A stretch of DNA of 64,000 bases from Duodenibacillus sp964509205 (GCA_964509205.1 CAZDVW010000006.1:1-64000), one strand, 5' to 3'. Positions 53,700-63,664 are shown, counted from the first letter of the stretch. Program-made: numbers and translations. The notes: a model not told the origin generated them from the letters alone.

Positions 53700-54863
53700 T
53701 TAAATCACGCTCTCAAAGATGTTCTTCGCATCCTCGTGGGTGAGTTTCTTCAATCCGCCGAGTTTGCCCTTGCCGAACGACAGTTTGGCAAGCAACTCCA
53801 AATCGGGCTTTTCCGAAGTGACCTCATGAATGCTTGTCGGCAATCCCATCTGCTGAATAAACCCGCAAAGCTTAGCGATGGCAAGCTTAATGGTGGCCTC
53901 GTCCGATTCAAGCGGCTCGATGCCCATCACATGAACGGCAAACCGCACGAAACGTTCCGGGTATTCTGACCAAACATAGCGCATCCAGGCCGGCGTGAGA
54001 ATGGCAAGTCCGGCTCCGTGCGTAATCGACGGCACCCAACCGGAAAGCGCATGTTCCATGCCGTGACAGGCCCAGTCTTCCTCGTGTCCGAGACCAAAAA
54101 ATCCGCAGTGCGCAAACGATCCGGCCAAAGCCACTTCACACCAGGCCGCGTAATTTTTCGGGTCATCTTTTAACTTCAGAGCATTTTCCATGATGACGCG
54201 CAAAGCCCCTTCGGCCTCAACGCTCGTGAATTCGACATTCTGCGTCTTCGTGAAATAACGCTCCATGATGTGACTCATGATGTCAAAAACACCGGCCGCC
54301 GTCTGCGTCGGAGAAAGCGTAAAAAAGAGTTCCGGATTCACGGCAGACACTCTCGGACGCAAGGCATCGTTTCCCATGCCGCGTTTCTCGTTGCCGTTTG
54401 TAATGACGGCACGTTTAGACTGCTCGGATCCGGCAGCCGGTATCGTCAGCACGACGCCGAGCGTCAAAACGTCTTTCGGTTCAACCTTTCCGGTAAAGAA
54501 ATCCCACGGATCGCCCTCATAACGAAACGCTGCCGCAACGGTCTTGGCCGTATCAATCACGCTGCCGCCGCCGACGGCAATCACCGAGTCGACGCCTTCC
54601 TGACGAGCCAGTTCCAGAGCCTCTCGGACAAATTCGATCGTGGGATTCGGCTGAACGCCGCCTTTAACGACGGTTTGAAGCGCTGCTTTCTCAGCCTCCG
54701 CCTTGACGCGGTCAACCAGTCCCGAGCGCACTGCCGATCCCTGCCCGTAAAGAAGAAGGGCTTTCTTGGCGCCGCACTTTTCGGCAAGCACTTTCGCAAG
54801 ATGTGTCTCTGCCCCGCGGCCGAAAATCAATTCTGTCGTATTTCTGTATGTAAAAAATTCCAT
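53700..54863 (-). CDS. Iron-containing alcohol dehydrogenase (YqhD/BDH type)
   Basis: 387 residues. NAD(P) site GGGSVIDTAK near residue 98, metal-binding Asp and His in FDIMSHIMERY, HGMEHALSG and the second His THGAGLAI. Relatives such as YqhD and butanol dehydrogenases reduce short-chain aldehydes with NADPH. No partner operon genes, but the unrecognised gene at 54900 lies upstream in the same direction. The substrate is unknown. Confidence 0.92.
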   Translation of the reverse strand: MEFFTYRNTTELIFGRGAETHLAKVLAEKCGAKKALLLYGQGSAVRSGLVDRVKAEAEKAALQTVVKGGVQPNPTIEFVREALELARQEGVDSVIAVGGGSVIDTAKTVAAAFRYEGDPWDFFTGKVEPKDVLTLGVVLTIPAAGSEQSKRAVITNGNEKRGMGNDALRPRVSAVNPELFFTLSPTQTAAGVFDIMSHIMERYFTKTQNVEFTSVEAEGALRVIMENALKLKDDPKNYAAWCEVALAGSFAHCGFFGLGHEEDWACHGMEHALSGWVPSITHGAGLAILTPAWMRYVWSEYPERFVRFAVHVMGIEPLESDEATIKLAIAKLCGFIQQMGLPTSIHEVTSEKPDLELLAKLSFGKGKLGGLKKLTHEDAKNIFESVI

Positions 54864-54899
54864 TTCATATCCCCAAAAAAGGCCCTTGACTCAAAAATT

Positions 54900-55424
54900 T
54901 TACCGATGCAAAAGGAATTCTGTCGGAGCTCCCGTCATCAAGCGCGACCACCAATGAATCAACCGCAAAGAGCTCTCGCTTAACGCAAAGGATTCGATTC
55001 GAGCTCCCGAAGTCACGTGACGCTCAAAGGCGGCATTAAGATCTCGCCTGTAAAGCCGAGCCAGTGCAAACACCACATCCGAAGCGTTATCCGTATCGCC
55101 GAGCAAAAACTCCTGCAATTCAGAAGAAAGATGCAAAAGTGCATGCTGCGCCAGTCCTGACGGATTCCAACCTTCTGAAGATTCGTAATGGGAATTGGCG
55201 CCTGCAAACGTGGCTCCGATCCAATCGGTTAACTTTTGTTCAGCCAAGGCGTATTCCTCGGGACTCATCTCCCCTTTTTCAAGAGCAGCGACACGTTGCG
55301 CACTCTTTTGCGAGGCTTGAAAGAAAATGTCCGAAACCACCTCAATCGAAGTCAGATTCGGTTTTTGTTCTGCCCGAGTGGAGAAGTCGCAGCCGCAACG
55401 CGAATTCGATGCAGGGCACGGCAT
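54900..55424 (-). CDS. Unrecognised protein, paralogue of the next gene upstream
   Basis: 174 residues from the ATG at 55424, two bases after the upstream stop. A Cys-rich N-terminus (MPCPASNSRCGCDF) precedes a helical domain that aligns by eye with the product of 55427-55957: KGEM/RGTM, GWNPSGLAQHAL/GWSGAPLGRHLRC and DNASDVVFALARLYRR/DDASIIVFAMCRFSCE. No signal or membrane segment. Function unknown; the pair sits between the alcohol dehydrogenase and the SPFH protein. Confidence 0.75.
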   Translation of the reverse strand: MPCPASNSRCGCDFSTRAEQKPNLTSIEVVSDIFFQASQKSAQRVAALEKGEMSPEEYALAEQKLTDWIGATFAGANSHYESSEGWNPSGLAQHALLHLSSELQEFLLGDTDNASDVVFALARLYRRDLNAAFERHVTSGARIESFALSESSLRLIHWWSRLMTGAPTEFLLHR

Positions 55425-55426
55425 GA

Positions 55427-55957
55427 TTATCCCTGCAAAGGCGTCTGAAACGGTTTGTTCGTGAGAATCTGCGTCCAGCGTACGCACAGGTCATGACAAG
55501 CCCTGGCATCGCTTTGCGTCATTTCCATCGCATGCGACTGAAGCGAGCACAACAGTTCTTGGACTTCGCAGGAGAATCGACACATCGCAAAGACGATGAT
55601 TGAGGCATCATCCTGAAACGTCTCCTGATCTTTGTCGGAAAGAGTGATTAAATTTTTGGCAAAAACACAGCGCAAATGCCGCCCCAAAGGCGCTCCGCTC
55701 CAACCGGGAGCCGGCAAAAAATCCGGATTCTCGCCGCCGAGCGTCCACGCCGTCCACTGAAGGGTATCCGCAACAAGCCTTTGCGCTTCGTCTTCCTTCA
55801 TGGTTCCGCGGGCAATTCGCTCGGCGATGTCAATCTGGTGCTCCAAAAATTCAAAACACAACTGGTAAACAACCCGAGCATCCGAAAGATCGTGCTTTAA
55901 GGAGGTTTCTTGCGTCATAACCGGCTCACGACTTTGAAATCGTTTTTGTCGAAGCAT
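55427..55957 (-). CDS. Unrecognised protein, paralogue of the adjacent gene
   Basis: 176 residues if the ATG at 55957 is used; AGGG lies six bases before it, although this start is inside the 3' end of the SPFH gene. An ATG at 55918 (163 aa) is the alternative. The helical domain with a GWSGAPLGRHL motif matches its neighbour. Translational coupling to the SPFH gene (32-base overlap) suggests a linked role, but none is recognisable. Confidence 0.72.
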   Translation of the reverse strand: MLRQKRFQSREPVMTQETSLKHDLSDARVVYQLCFEFLEHQIDIAERIARGTMKEDEAQRLVADTLQWTAWTLGGENPDFLPAPGWSGAPLGRHLRCVFAKNLITLSDKDQETFQDDASIIVFAMCRFSCEVQELLCSLQSHAMEMTQSDARACHDLCVRWTQILTNKPFQTPLQG

Positions 55958-56870
55958 TGTTTCCCTTGACGATGCCCATCGCCGAAGAGATCAATGTTGC
56001 CAAATCACCCAAATTGGCCGGAACCACAAGCGTGTTGCCCTGCTTGGCCATGTTGGCAAACGCTTCAACGTATTTCTCAGCCACCTGAAGGTTGACGGCA
56101 TTCATCCCGCCCGGGGCATTCGTGGCGTCGGCCACGCGGCGCAGTGCTTCGGCCGTTGCCGTGGCAATCGAAAGCGTTGCCGCAGCCTGACCTTCGGCCT
56201 GATTAATTTGCGCCTGCTTCTCACCTTCGGATTTTGCAATCGCTGCTTCACGCGCACCCGTTGCCAAATTGATTTGTTCGATCTTGCGACCTTCGGAAGC
56301 CGCAACGACGGCACGCTTTTCACGCTCGGCCGTAATCTGGCGCTGCATGGCCTGCAGAATCACCGCAGGCGGCGTCAGATCCTTAATCTCATAACGAAGC
56401 ACCTTAACGCCCCAATTAAGGGCCGCCTCATCAATCGCAGAGACAACGTCTCTGTTGATGAGGTCTCGCTCTTCAAACGTCTTATCCAACTCCATGCGTC
56501 CGACGACGCTGCGAAGCGTTGTCTGAGCCAATTGCGTGATTGCAACGATGTAGTTGCTCGTTCCGTAGCTGGCCCGCTGCGGATCGGTCACCTGAAAATA
56601 AAGTACGCCGTCGACCGTTAACTGCGTGTTGTCCTTTGTGATGCACACTTGGCTCGGCGTATCCAAGGGAACTTCCTTCAGACTGTGCTTGTAAGCAATT
56701 CGGTCAATAAAAGGAATAATGAAATTCAGTCCGGGATTTAAAACACCGTGAAACTTGCCAAGGCGCTCCACAACCCACGCCGTCTGTTGCGGAACAACGG
56801 CCACTGCCTGAAAGGCAAAAACAACCGCCGCAACCAACAAAACCAATGAAACAATCAGCGTGCCGCTCAT
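55926..56870 (-). CDS. SPFH/band 7 membrane protein (QmcA/paraslipin-like)
   Basis: 314 residues. An N-terminal membrane anchor (LIVSLVLLVAAVVFAFQAV) is followed by the SPFH domain (QQTAWVVERLGKFHGVLNPGL, RSVVGRMELDKTFEERDLIN, YEIKDLTPP) and a helical tail rich in Glu/Ala (EREKRAVVAASEGRK). Such proteins oligomerise in membrane microdomains and usually pair with NfeD, encoded 15 bases upstream. Members scaffold proteases or protect the membrane. Confidence 0.93.
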   Translation of the reverse strand: MSGTLIVSLVLLVAAVVFAFQAVAVVPQQTAWVVERLGKFHGVLNPGLNFIIPFIDRIAYKHSLKEVPLDTPSQVCITKDNTQLTVDGVLYFQVTDPQRASYGTSNYIVAITQLAQTTLRSVVGRMELDKTFEERDLINRDVVSAIDEAALNWGVKVLRYEIKDLTPPAVILQAMQRQITAEREKRAVVAASEGRKIEQINLATGAREAAIAKSEGEKQAQINQAEGQAAATLSIATATAEALRRVADATNAPGGMNAVNLQVAEKYVEAFANMAKQGNTLVVPANLGDLATLISSAMGIVKGNNASTKTISKS

Positions 56871-56884
56871 TTCACAACCTCCCG

Positions 56885-57331
56885 TTAATTTCGGTTTCGA
56901 TTCATACCGCGATCCGTCAGAACCAGACGCGGACCATCCACTTTTTCAATCTTAAAAACACCCGGAATGCGCTCGGTTCCCTGAGCGGCCACGGCCTGCC
57001 AAAGAGCGCCTCGGTAACTGACCTCAGCCGTTTCGTCTGCTTTCCAATTCTTCACCGTTACGCATTGACCGACGTCAAGATCGTCGGCGGGATCGACCGC
57101 TCTCGCCTTCTTTCTTCTCGCATGAAAACGTGCCAAAGCAATACCGCCGACAAGGATGACGACGGAAAAAAGAAGACACTGCATTTCGAGCGCAACGCCC
57201 AGGTAACTTGCCGTGGCCGCACAGAGTGCTCCGAGGCTAAGCAAAAGCAGATAAAACGTGCCGACCAGAAGCTCTGAAAGACCGAGCAACGTTGCTGCAA
57301 TCAGCCACCATGTCGTTACGCTCCAATCCAT
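56885..57331 (-). CDS. NfeD-like membrane protein
   Basis: 148 residues: two to three N-terminal membrane segments (WWLIAATLLGLSELL, FYLLLLSLGAL, SVVILVGGIAL) and a C-terminal OB-fold domain (VGQCVTVKNWK...EVSYRGALWQAVA...GPRLVLTDRG). This is the short NfeD type that partners SPFH proteins; the neighbour fits. It starts 35 bases downstream of the antiporter stop. Confidence 0.93.
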   Translation of the reverse strand: MDWSVTTWWLIAATLLGLSELLVGTFYLLLLSLGALCAATASYLGVALEMQCLLFSVVILVGGIALARFHARRKKARAVDPADDLDVGQCVTVKNWKADETAEVSYRGALWQAVAAQGTERIPGVFKIEKVDGPRLVLTDRGMNRNRN

Positions 57332-57366
57332 ATCCGCTTCCTCCGTTTCAAGCCGTTTTGAAATCG

Positions 57367-59136
57367 CTATGCATGCCGCGGCTCGGGTGCCTCTTCATCC
57401 GAATCCTCGTCTTCGCCGGACTCACTCACATAATGCGCCAAAATCTTGCGATACAGCGAATCGCTTACAGCTTCGGTGTCGTAGACAATCTCTCCGACCT
57501 TCTGTTCGGCAAGGTGTTCCGTGAAAGCACTTTGTTCGGCTCTGATCACGATTTTAAGCGAGGAATTCAGTTGTTTTGCACTTTCCGCGATTTTTAACGC
57601 GGAAACAGGATCGACTCCGGAAATCACAAGCAATGAGGCCGTAAAGATATGCGCCTGAACCAACACCATCGGATCGGAAGCGTCTCCCGTGATAACGGCA
57701 AACTTATTCTTTCGCATGGCTTCGGCCTGCTCAGCATTTTCAACAATGCTCACAAAGGGAACATGGTTTTCCGCGAGCGTCTTCGAGAGCGACTCATTGA
57801 CGGCGCAGGTACCGATGAGCACCGTCTGTCCGGAAAGAAAGCGCCGATCGGTTTCCTGAGGCAGCTCCGAGTACCGGTCCGTGATCATGGCAGCCGCGCG
57901 TGCCCAGGCAAAGTACCGCAACAGATACTTGCGAACCACAGGGATGGCCTTAAAGACAAACGGGTTGAGGGCAATCGAGAAAATCGATGCGGCAACAATC
58001 ATGCTCATCAGATGCGTATCGACCATTTTCAAGGCAATGCCTTGCGCGGCAAGGATATAAGAAAACTCACCGATCTGAGCGAGAGCAGCTGAAACAGTCA
58101 GCGACGTGTGCAAAGGAAACTTCAAGGCATGCACCAAACAAAAAGCCGTAATACCTTTGCCGAAGATAATAATTCCCAACATGCAAAGAATCGCGACGGG
58201 ATCCGTCAAAAGCACGTGCCAATCGAGCATCATGCCGACGCCGACGAAAAAGAGCACGGAGAAGGCATCTTGCAGCGGCATGGAATCCTTGGCCGCACGG
58301 TGCGCAAACTTACTTTCCTGCATGACCATGCCGGCAAAGAACGCCCCCAGAGCGAAACTGACGTCAAAGACAAGCGCAGCGCCAAAGGCCACGCCGATGG
58401 CGCAGGCAAGAATCGAGAGCGTAAACAGTTCTCGCGATCCGGTTTTAGCAATTTGCAGGAGCGCCCAAGGAATGAATTTTTGTCCGACAATGAGCATCAA
58501 TGCCACAAAGGCCACAACGCGCAAAATGGTCGAAGCCACAATCCAGAGCGTTTCTGTCGTGCTCATCGAAACGCCGCCCTCGCCTCCGGCAAGGATTTGA
58601 GCCACCGGCGGCAAAAGAACGAGAATCACAACCGTCGCCAGATCTTCCACGACGAGCCAGCCGACGGAAATCTGACCGTCAACGGTCTTTAAGTGTCCGT
58701 GCAGTTCCAAGGCTTTGAGCAAAACAACCGTTGAGGCACACGACAAGCAAAGTCCGAACACAAGCGCTTGTCCGAACGTCCAATTCCAGACTTCAATGGC
58801 AAAAAGGGCCCCCAGAATCGTTGCAATCGTCATCTGCAAAACGGCGCCCGGAATGGCAATGCTTTTCACGCGCAAAAGATCGGCCAAGGAAAAGTGCAGT
58901 CCGACGCCGAACATCAAAAGCATGACGCCGATTTCCGAGAGCTGACTGGCCAGTTCCATGTCAGCCACGGGACCGGGCGTCTGTGCGCTGCACATAATTC
59001 CGGCTAAGAGATAGCCGACCAATGCCGGCACTTTGATGCGCTCGGCTAAGAAGCCGAAAACCAGCGCGAGACCGAATGCGATCGCAAGCGTCGAAATCAA
59101 CGGAAGACTGTGTTGCATAAGGCGTGAAAAATCCAA
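57367..59136 (-). CDS. ybaL: Monovalent cation:proton antiporter-2 family protein (YbaL-like)
   Basis: 589 residues. N-terminal CPA2 membrane domain with about 12 segments (VPALVGYLLAGI, GVMLLMFGVGLHFS, a conserved SCASTVVLLKALE stretch, AQIGEFSYILA), then a C-terminal TrkA-N/RCK-like domain (GQTVLIGTCAVNESLSKTL; AVITGDASDP), and an acidic tail (EDEDSDEEAPEP). Proteins of this kind move K+ or Na+ against protons across the inner membrane. The acidic tail is unusual for YbaL. Confidence 0.9.
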   Translation of the reverse strand: MDFSRLMQHSLPLISTLAIAFGLALVFGFLAERIKVPALVGYLLAGIMCSAQTPGPVADMELASQLSEIGVMLLMFGVGLHFSLADLLRVKSIAIPGAVLQMTIATILGALFAIEVWNWTFGQALVFGLCLSCASTVVLLKALELHGHLKTVDGQISVGWLVVEDLATVVILVLLPPVAQILAGGEGGVSMSTTETLWIVASTILRVVAFVALMLIVGQKFIPWALLQIAKTGSRELFTLSILACAIGVAFGAALVFDVSFALGAFFAGMVMQESKFAHRAAKDSMPLQDAFSVLFFVGVGMMLDWHVLLTDPVAILCMLGIIIFGKGITAFCLVHALKFPLHTSLTVSAALAQIGEFSYILAAQGIALKMVDTHLMSMIVAASIFSIALNPFVFKAIPVVRKYLLRYFAWARAAAMITDRYSELPQETDRRFLSGQTVLIGTCAVNESLSKTLAENHVPFVSIVENAEQAEAMRKNKFAVITGDASDPMVLVQAHIFTASLLVISGVDPVSALKIAESAKQLNSSLKIVIRAEQSAFTEHLAEQKVGEIVYDTEAVSDSLYRKILAHYVSESGEDEDSDEEAPEPRHA

Positions 59137-59215
59137 CGAAAATAGCCAAGAAAACTTAGAGCGCAGTTTATTGCGTTTTCAACCCGTTTTCGCCCATTTT
59201 CATATTTTTTTACCA

Positions 59216-59259
59216 TCAAAAACAATCGAGCCGCCTTCAGACAATCCGAGACGGCTCGA
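59216..59259 (-). terminator. rpoD terminator
   Basis: TCGAGCCG (59226-59233) pairs with CGGCTCGA (59252-59259), an eight-pair stem; on the minus strand it is followed by TTGTTTTTGATGG. It lies 23 bases past the rpoD stop. Confidence 0.8.
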
Positions 59260-59281
59260 AAACTCTAAAAAACAACGCGAC

Positions 59282-61327
59282 TTAATCAAGCTGATTCGCC
59301 ACAGCGAGGTAATCACGCAAGCGTTCCTGGAATTCCGGACTTCTTAACTTGCGGATCGCCGCCGATTCAATCTGGCGAACGCGTTCACGCGTCAGCCCCA
59401 TGGCCTGTCCGACCTCTTCAAGCGTATGGTCATGGTTCGTGCCGATTCCATAGCGAAGACGCAATACCTGCGCTTCTCGGGGCATCAATTCTCCCAGGCT
59501 CTTCTTGATTTCTTCTTCCAGAGCCGTTCTGAGGTAGCGCTTCTGCGGATCGTCCTCATCGTCCCCCTTGACAAAATCAAGACGCGTTGCATCCTCGTCG
59601 TCTCCAATCGGCGCATCAATCGACTCGACGCCGCGCATGGCCTGCGTCAAAAGCTGCACTTTCGGCAACGGGACGCCAGAAAGTTTTGACAATTCTTGGT
59701 CGGTCGGATTTTTTCCGGTTTCCTGCAAGAACTTCTGGCGCACGCGACGGATCTTGTTGTACGACTCGGTCATATGCACGGGGATACGAATCGTGTTGCC
59801 GTAATCGGCGACGGCTCGCGTCACAGACTGGCGCACCCACCAGGTTGCATAGGTTGAGAACTTGTAGCCGCGGCGGTACTCAAACTTATCAACGGCCTTC
59901 ATCAGCCCGAGGTTGCCCTCTTGAATGAGGTCGGTCATGGCCAATCCGCGGTTCACATAGCCCTTGGCAATCGAGATCACAAGACGCAGGTTCGCTTCGA
60001 TCATTTTGGCCTTGGCATTGGCCAAATTTGTTTGTGCCAACTTGACCTGTCGAGCCAAGTCGCGCTGATCGTTCAGACTCAGGGAGGCCATCTCTTCGCA
60101 CTCAAATATCTGATCCTGCAGGTGCGTCAAGAGCGCCGTGTTGTGGCCGATCATTTCGCCCCAGCGCTTGCCGTTTTCTGAAAGTTCCTTCATCCATGTC
60201 TTGTCGGTTGCCCGCGTTTTCATGCCTTCGATAAAGTCATCAATCGGCATTCCGCAGCGATCCACCATCACGTCGCGCATCTTGTGAGTGATGCTATTTA
60301 ATTTGTCCATGTGTTCGCCGATGTGGTCGGCAAACTGTGTGACAGCCTTCACGGCAAAACGCACGGGAAGGAGCGTCTTTGCGATCTTGGCGCGTGCGTC
60401 GGCGTATTCTTTTTCGCGACCGGCCACACCGAAGGTTTCCCGAATCGTCTTTAGACACCCGCGGCATTCCTCGATCAAGGAAAGCGCACGCTCTTTCATT
60501 TCATCGAGCTGTTCGGTCGTCATGGCGGCAGCGCCGATGTCGGTTGCCACCTCGTTTTTCTGCATCACTTCGGCATCATCGACCTGCGCAAGCGCTTCAA
60601 GATCGGTGAATCCGTCGATGACTTGATCGATCGGAATATCGCCGCTCTTTAAGCCGTCTGTCATGCGAACCAGCTCCTCGACGGCCATCGGGTGCTGAAT
60701 AATGGCGCTCAGCAACTTGGCCGTGAACTGCTCAATGGACTTGGCAACGGCAATTTCTCCGGCGCGCGTCAACAGCTTATGCGCACCGACGCCGCGCAAA
60801 TAGGCACGCAACGGATCCTTCGAAAGGCCTGCGCTTTCCTCGGGCGTAAGAAGTGCGGCGGCTTCGTCTTCACTGATTTCCTCATCATCGGGAATCGGTT
60901 CAGGAATAATGATGTCGTCCTGAGTCGGCGCCGTTTCAAAGACCTGCACGCTCATGCGATTGAGCTGTTCGGTGATTTCCGTCAGGGCTTCTTCGGTGCG
61001 AACTGCATTTTCAGGCAGATAGTCGTTAATTTCTGCAATCGTGACCCAACCGCGCTGGCGGCCGAGTTTCACAAGAGCGCTGTAGCCGCCCGACTTTTGC
61101 CCCTGAGCGGCTTCATCCTCAGCCGCCTCAATCTGATCGGCCAGTTTTTCCAAATCTTCGTTTTCGTCGATCTCGACAACATCGTTGTCGTCTGGCTCCT
61201 CAAGCGTCTCAAGCGGACGAGCATTCGCCGACACTTCGAAGCCGCCGTCGCTTTCGATTTGAATGCGCTTGTTCTTCTTGAGCCAGCCGAGCATCTCCTC
61301 GAGCGTGGGTTTCTTATTTTCTGTCAT
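59282..61327 (-). CDS. rpoD: RNA polymerase sigma factor RpoD (sigma-70)
   Basis: 681 residues from the ATG at 61327 (the reading from 61381 is longer but unlikely). An acidic N-terminal part (DDNDVVEIDENEDLEKL) precedes region 1.2, a large non-conserved insert (about residues 210-410), region 2 (GYKFSTYATWWVRQ), region 3 (KIRRVRQKF) and region 4 (LRLRYGIGTN, LTRERVRQIE). It is the vegetative sigma factor. It follows dnaG by 464 bases. Confidence 0.98.
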   Translation of the reverse strand: MTENKKPTLEEMLGWLKKNKRIQIESDGGFEVSANARPLETLEEPDDNDVVEIDENEDLEKLADQIEAAEDEAAQGQKSGGYSALVKLGRQRGWVTIAEINDYLPENAVRTEEALTEITEQLNRMSVQVFETAPTQDDIIIPEPIPDDEEISEDEAAALLTPEESAGLSKDPLRAYLRGVGAHKLLTRAGEIAVAKSIEQFTAKLLSAIIQHPMAVEELVRMTDGLKSGDIPIDQVIDGFTDLEALAQVDDAEVMQKNEVATDIGAAAMTTEQLDEMKERALSLIEECRGCLKTIRETFGVAGREKEYADARAKIAKTLLPVRFAVKAVTQFADHIGEHMDKLNSITHKMRDVMVDRCGMPIDDFIEGMKTRATDKTWMKELSENGKRWGEMIGHNTALLTHLQDQIFECEEMASLSLNDQRDLARQVKLAQTNLANAKAKMIEANLRLVISIAKGYVNRGLAMTDLIQEGNLGLMKAVDKFEYRRGYKFSTYATWWVRQSVTRAVADYGNTIRIPVHMTESYNKIRRVRQKFLQETGKNPTDQELSKLSGVPLPKVQLLTQAMRGVESIDAPIGDDEDATRLDFVKGDDEDDPQKRYLRTALEEEIKKSLGELMPREAQVLRLRYGIGTNHDHTLEEVGQAMGLTRERVRQIESAAIRKLRSPEFQERLRDYLAVANQLD

Positions 61328-61791
61328 AACTGTGCTTACTCTGTCAAAATCGAATCCGGACAAAAATGCTTTGCTCCGCAACAGGGAATCGTCTAAAAGA
61401 GACGCAGCGATTTTTCAAACTTGAATTGAAAAGACGCGCATCGGAACGCCTGTTCCCGTTTCTCCTGCCAAGGAAAACAAAAACGCCAAACCGGATGCAC
61501 AAAAATACGGGCGAAAGAAACACCTCTCTTCGCCGCAACATCAGTCCCCTTGCGTCACCATTGAATTTTCCATTGATCCGAAAAGACGCTTCGCTTGGTC
61601 TTTTTCCATTGGGCCGGTTCGCATTCGGGGTCGAAAGAAAATTCCGCTACCGACACGGTGTCTCCTGAGCGTTGCCTTCTCCGGAAAAAAGGCTTGAATC
61701 CTCCTTCGTCGGGGGCGATTTTACTATTGAAAGAGGCGAAACTGTTAGTGTTTCGACAAGAATCTCGCCAAAAAAGGACAATTTCTCTCAA
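61328..61791 (-). other. Spacer between dnaG and rpoD without a supported gene
   Basis: 464 bases. Short open frames occur but none has a convincing start or family. The promoter of rpoD should be here, since sigma-70 operons often have extra promoters before rpoD; I see no promoter good enough to place. Short inverted segments (CGAAAC/GTTTCG near 61754) are weak. Confidence 0.6.
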
Positions 61792-63651
61792 TTAATGATC
61801 CGCTAAGACATTGACGAGTTGCTCGGTCTCGGAAATTGTCTTTGCCAGCTCGCTTTCTTGACTGCGCAATTGCCCGTAAAGCACCGCGTCAAAGGGTTCT
61901 TCTGACGCAACTTCGCGAGCCCTCTCACGAAGACGCTCACGCTCAAGCCGCAAAAAAGCCGAGCGCGTTTCGAGCCGAGCCCGCTCAAGAGGCGTCTGCA
62001 GTTCGATTTCCTTGGCAACGGCAGCGCGATACGCCTCAACATAACCGCTTTTTGAAAGCATCTCCAAGAGAACCTGCGTTTGTGTTATCGGATTTTCGCC
62101 GCCGAGTGCGGCACGCCACACTTCCAGAATCTGACGCGAAAGCGCATCGCTGCGTCCGATAAAAAAGTCCTCGACGTCTTCGGAAAACTCGGCGCAAAGA
62201 GCAGGAAAACTTAAAAAATTGGAAAGAATCCGCTCCGAGTAGATTCCGATGCTCGGCAGCGGCATAAGGTTTGCTCCCGCGCGGCGAGTAAAGCCTGAAC
62301 TCGATCGAATCCAGTCCGGCTTTTTGTTGCCTGTTGATTCCGGCTTCACAGCCGGGCGCGGCGCGGCAATTCCGAAAGCGATTTCGAGGTCATCCGGACT
62401 CATTCTCGCTTTCATAGCGAGAAATGCCACAAGCTGTTTCCGCAAAAACGGAGCCGAGCGCATCGAGACGACCAAGGGCTTGGCTTCAGACAAAAAGGCA
62501 CTTCGCCCTTCCGGCGTTAAGAGGTCCTTGCCTTCGGAAACAACCTTGACAAAAAAATCACTCAGGGAAAGACTCGTCTCCAGAGCCTTCTCAAAGGCTT
62601 GAGGCCCTTCGGCCTTAATGAGACTATCGGGATCGTGCTCGGGGGGAAGCACAATAAAACGCACCGATTGCGTGTCGCTTAAAACGGGCAAGGCCGCCTC
62701 AAGTCCGCGTCTTAGGGCATGCTGGCCGGCTGCATCACCGTCAAAGGAAAAATACAAAGCATCGGTTAACTTCAGCAGTTTCTTGACGTGATCGCTCGTC
62801 ACCGCCGTTCCGAGTGCGGCCACGGCTTCTTTGAAGCCAGCCTGCGAGAGTTGGATCACATCCATATAGCCCTCGCAGATCACGGCGCGATGCTTGGCTC
62901 GAATGGTATCGGCCGCTTCATACAGACCGTAAATTTCCGTTCCCTTGTGATAGATCGGCGTCTCAGAACTATTGATGTACTTCGGGTGTTCGTCGCCGTT
63001 CATCGTTCGGGCGCCGAATCCAATGACCTGCCCTCGGGGATTTCGAATGGGAAACATCAGGCGGCCGCGAAACCGATCGTAACGACGGCCGTTCTCGTTG
63101 CGAATGACAAGGCCGCACCCTTCCTTGTCCTCAAGTTCCTTACTCTCGTAGTGTTCTTTGAAAACCTCTTTTAAAGAATTCCACGATTCCGGAGAAAACC
63201 CGAGACAAAACCGTGCGGCCGTTTCAGCCGTAATCCCGCGATTTTTTAGATACGTTTTAGCTCGTTCCGAGCGTCCTAACTGCGCACGGTAAAAATCGGC
63301 CGCCTCGAGCATGTGATCAAAAAGCGTTTTGGATCGAGCGCTTTTTCGACGGCCGGCTTCATCCTCCGGCACCACCATGCCGAGCCGCTCGGCTAAGGCG
63401 CGGATTGCCTCCGGGTAATTCAGTCCCTCATAGGTCATCGTAAAGCGAATCGCATCGCCGAAGGCACCGCACCCGAAACACTTGTAGATTTGTTTCGACG
63501 GCGTCACCGTAAACGAGGGCGTCTTTTCCTTGTGGAAAGGACAGCAGGCAATGTAGTTCTTGCCCGTCTTTTTAAGCGACACATGCCGACCGATCACCTC
63601 GACAATATCAAGGCGGCTTAAGAGTTCCTGGATAAAGCTTTGCGGGATCAC
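61792..63651 (-). CDS. dnaG: DNA primase
   Basis: 619 residues. The CHC2 zinc finger (Cys37, His40, Cys58, Cys61) is followed by the TOPRIM core (ICEGYMDVI, SFDGDAAGQHA) and a C-terminal DnaB-binding domain. It makes RNA primers at the replication fork. It is followed by rpoD and preceded by yqeY, the macromolecular-synthesis operon order. Confidence 0.98.
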   Translation of the reverse strand: MIPQSFIQELLSRLDIVEVIGRHVSLKKTGKNYIACCPFHKEKTPSFTVTPSKQIYKCFGCGAFGDAIRFTMTYEGLNYPEAIRALAERLGMVVPEDEAGRRKSARSKTLFDHMLEAADFYRAQLGRSERAKTYLKNRGITAETAARFCLGFSPESWNSLKEVFKEHYESKELEDKEGCGLVIRNENGRRYDRFRGRLMFPIRNPRGQVIGFGARTMNGDEHPKYINSSETPIYHKGTEIYGLYEAADTIRAKHRAVICEGYMDVIQLSQAGFKEAVAALGTAVTSDHVKKLLKLTDALYFSFDGDAAGQHALRRGLEAALPVLSDTQSVRFIVLPPEHDPDSLIKAEGPQAFEKALETSLSLSDFFVKVVSEGKDLLTPEGRSAFLSEAKPLVVSMRSAPFLRKQLVAFLAMKARMSPDDLEIAFGIAAPRPAVKPESTGNKKPDWIRSSSGFTRRAGANLMPLPSIGIYSERILSNFLSFPALCAEFSEDVEDFFIGRSDALSRQILEVWRAALGGENPITQTQVLLEMLSKSGYVEAYRAAVAKEIELQTPLERARLETRSAFLRLERERLRERAREVASEEPFDAVLYGQLRSQESELAKTISETEQLVNVLADH

Positions 63652-63664
63652 GGGAAAAACTCAA

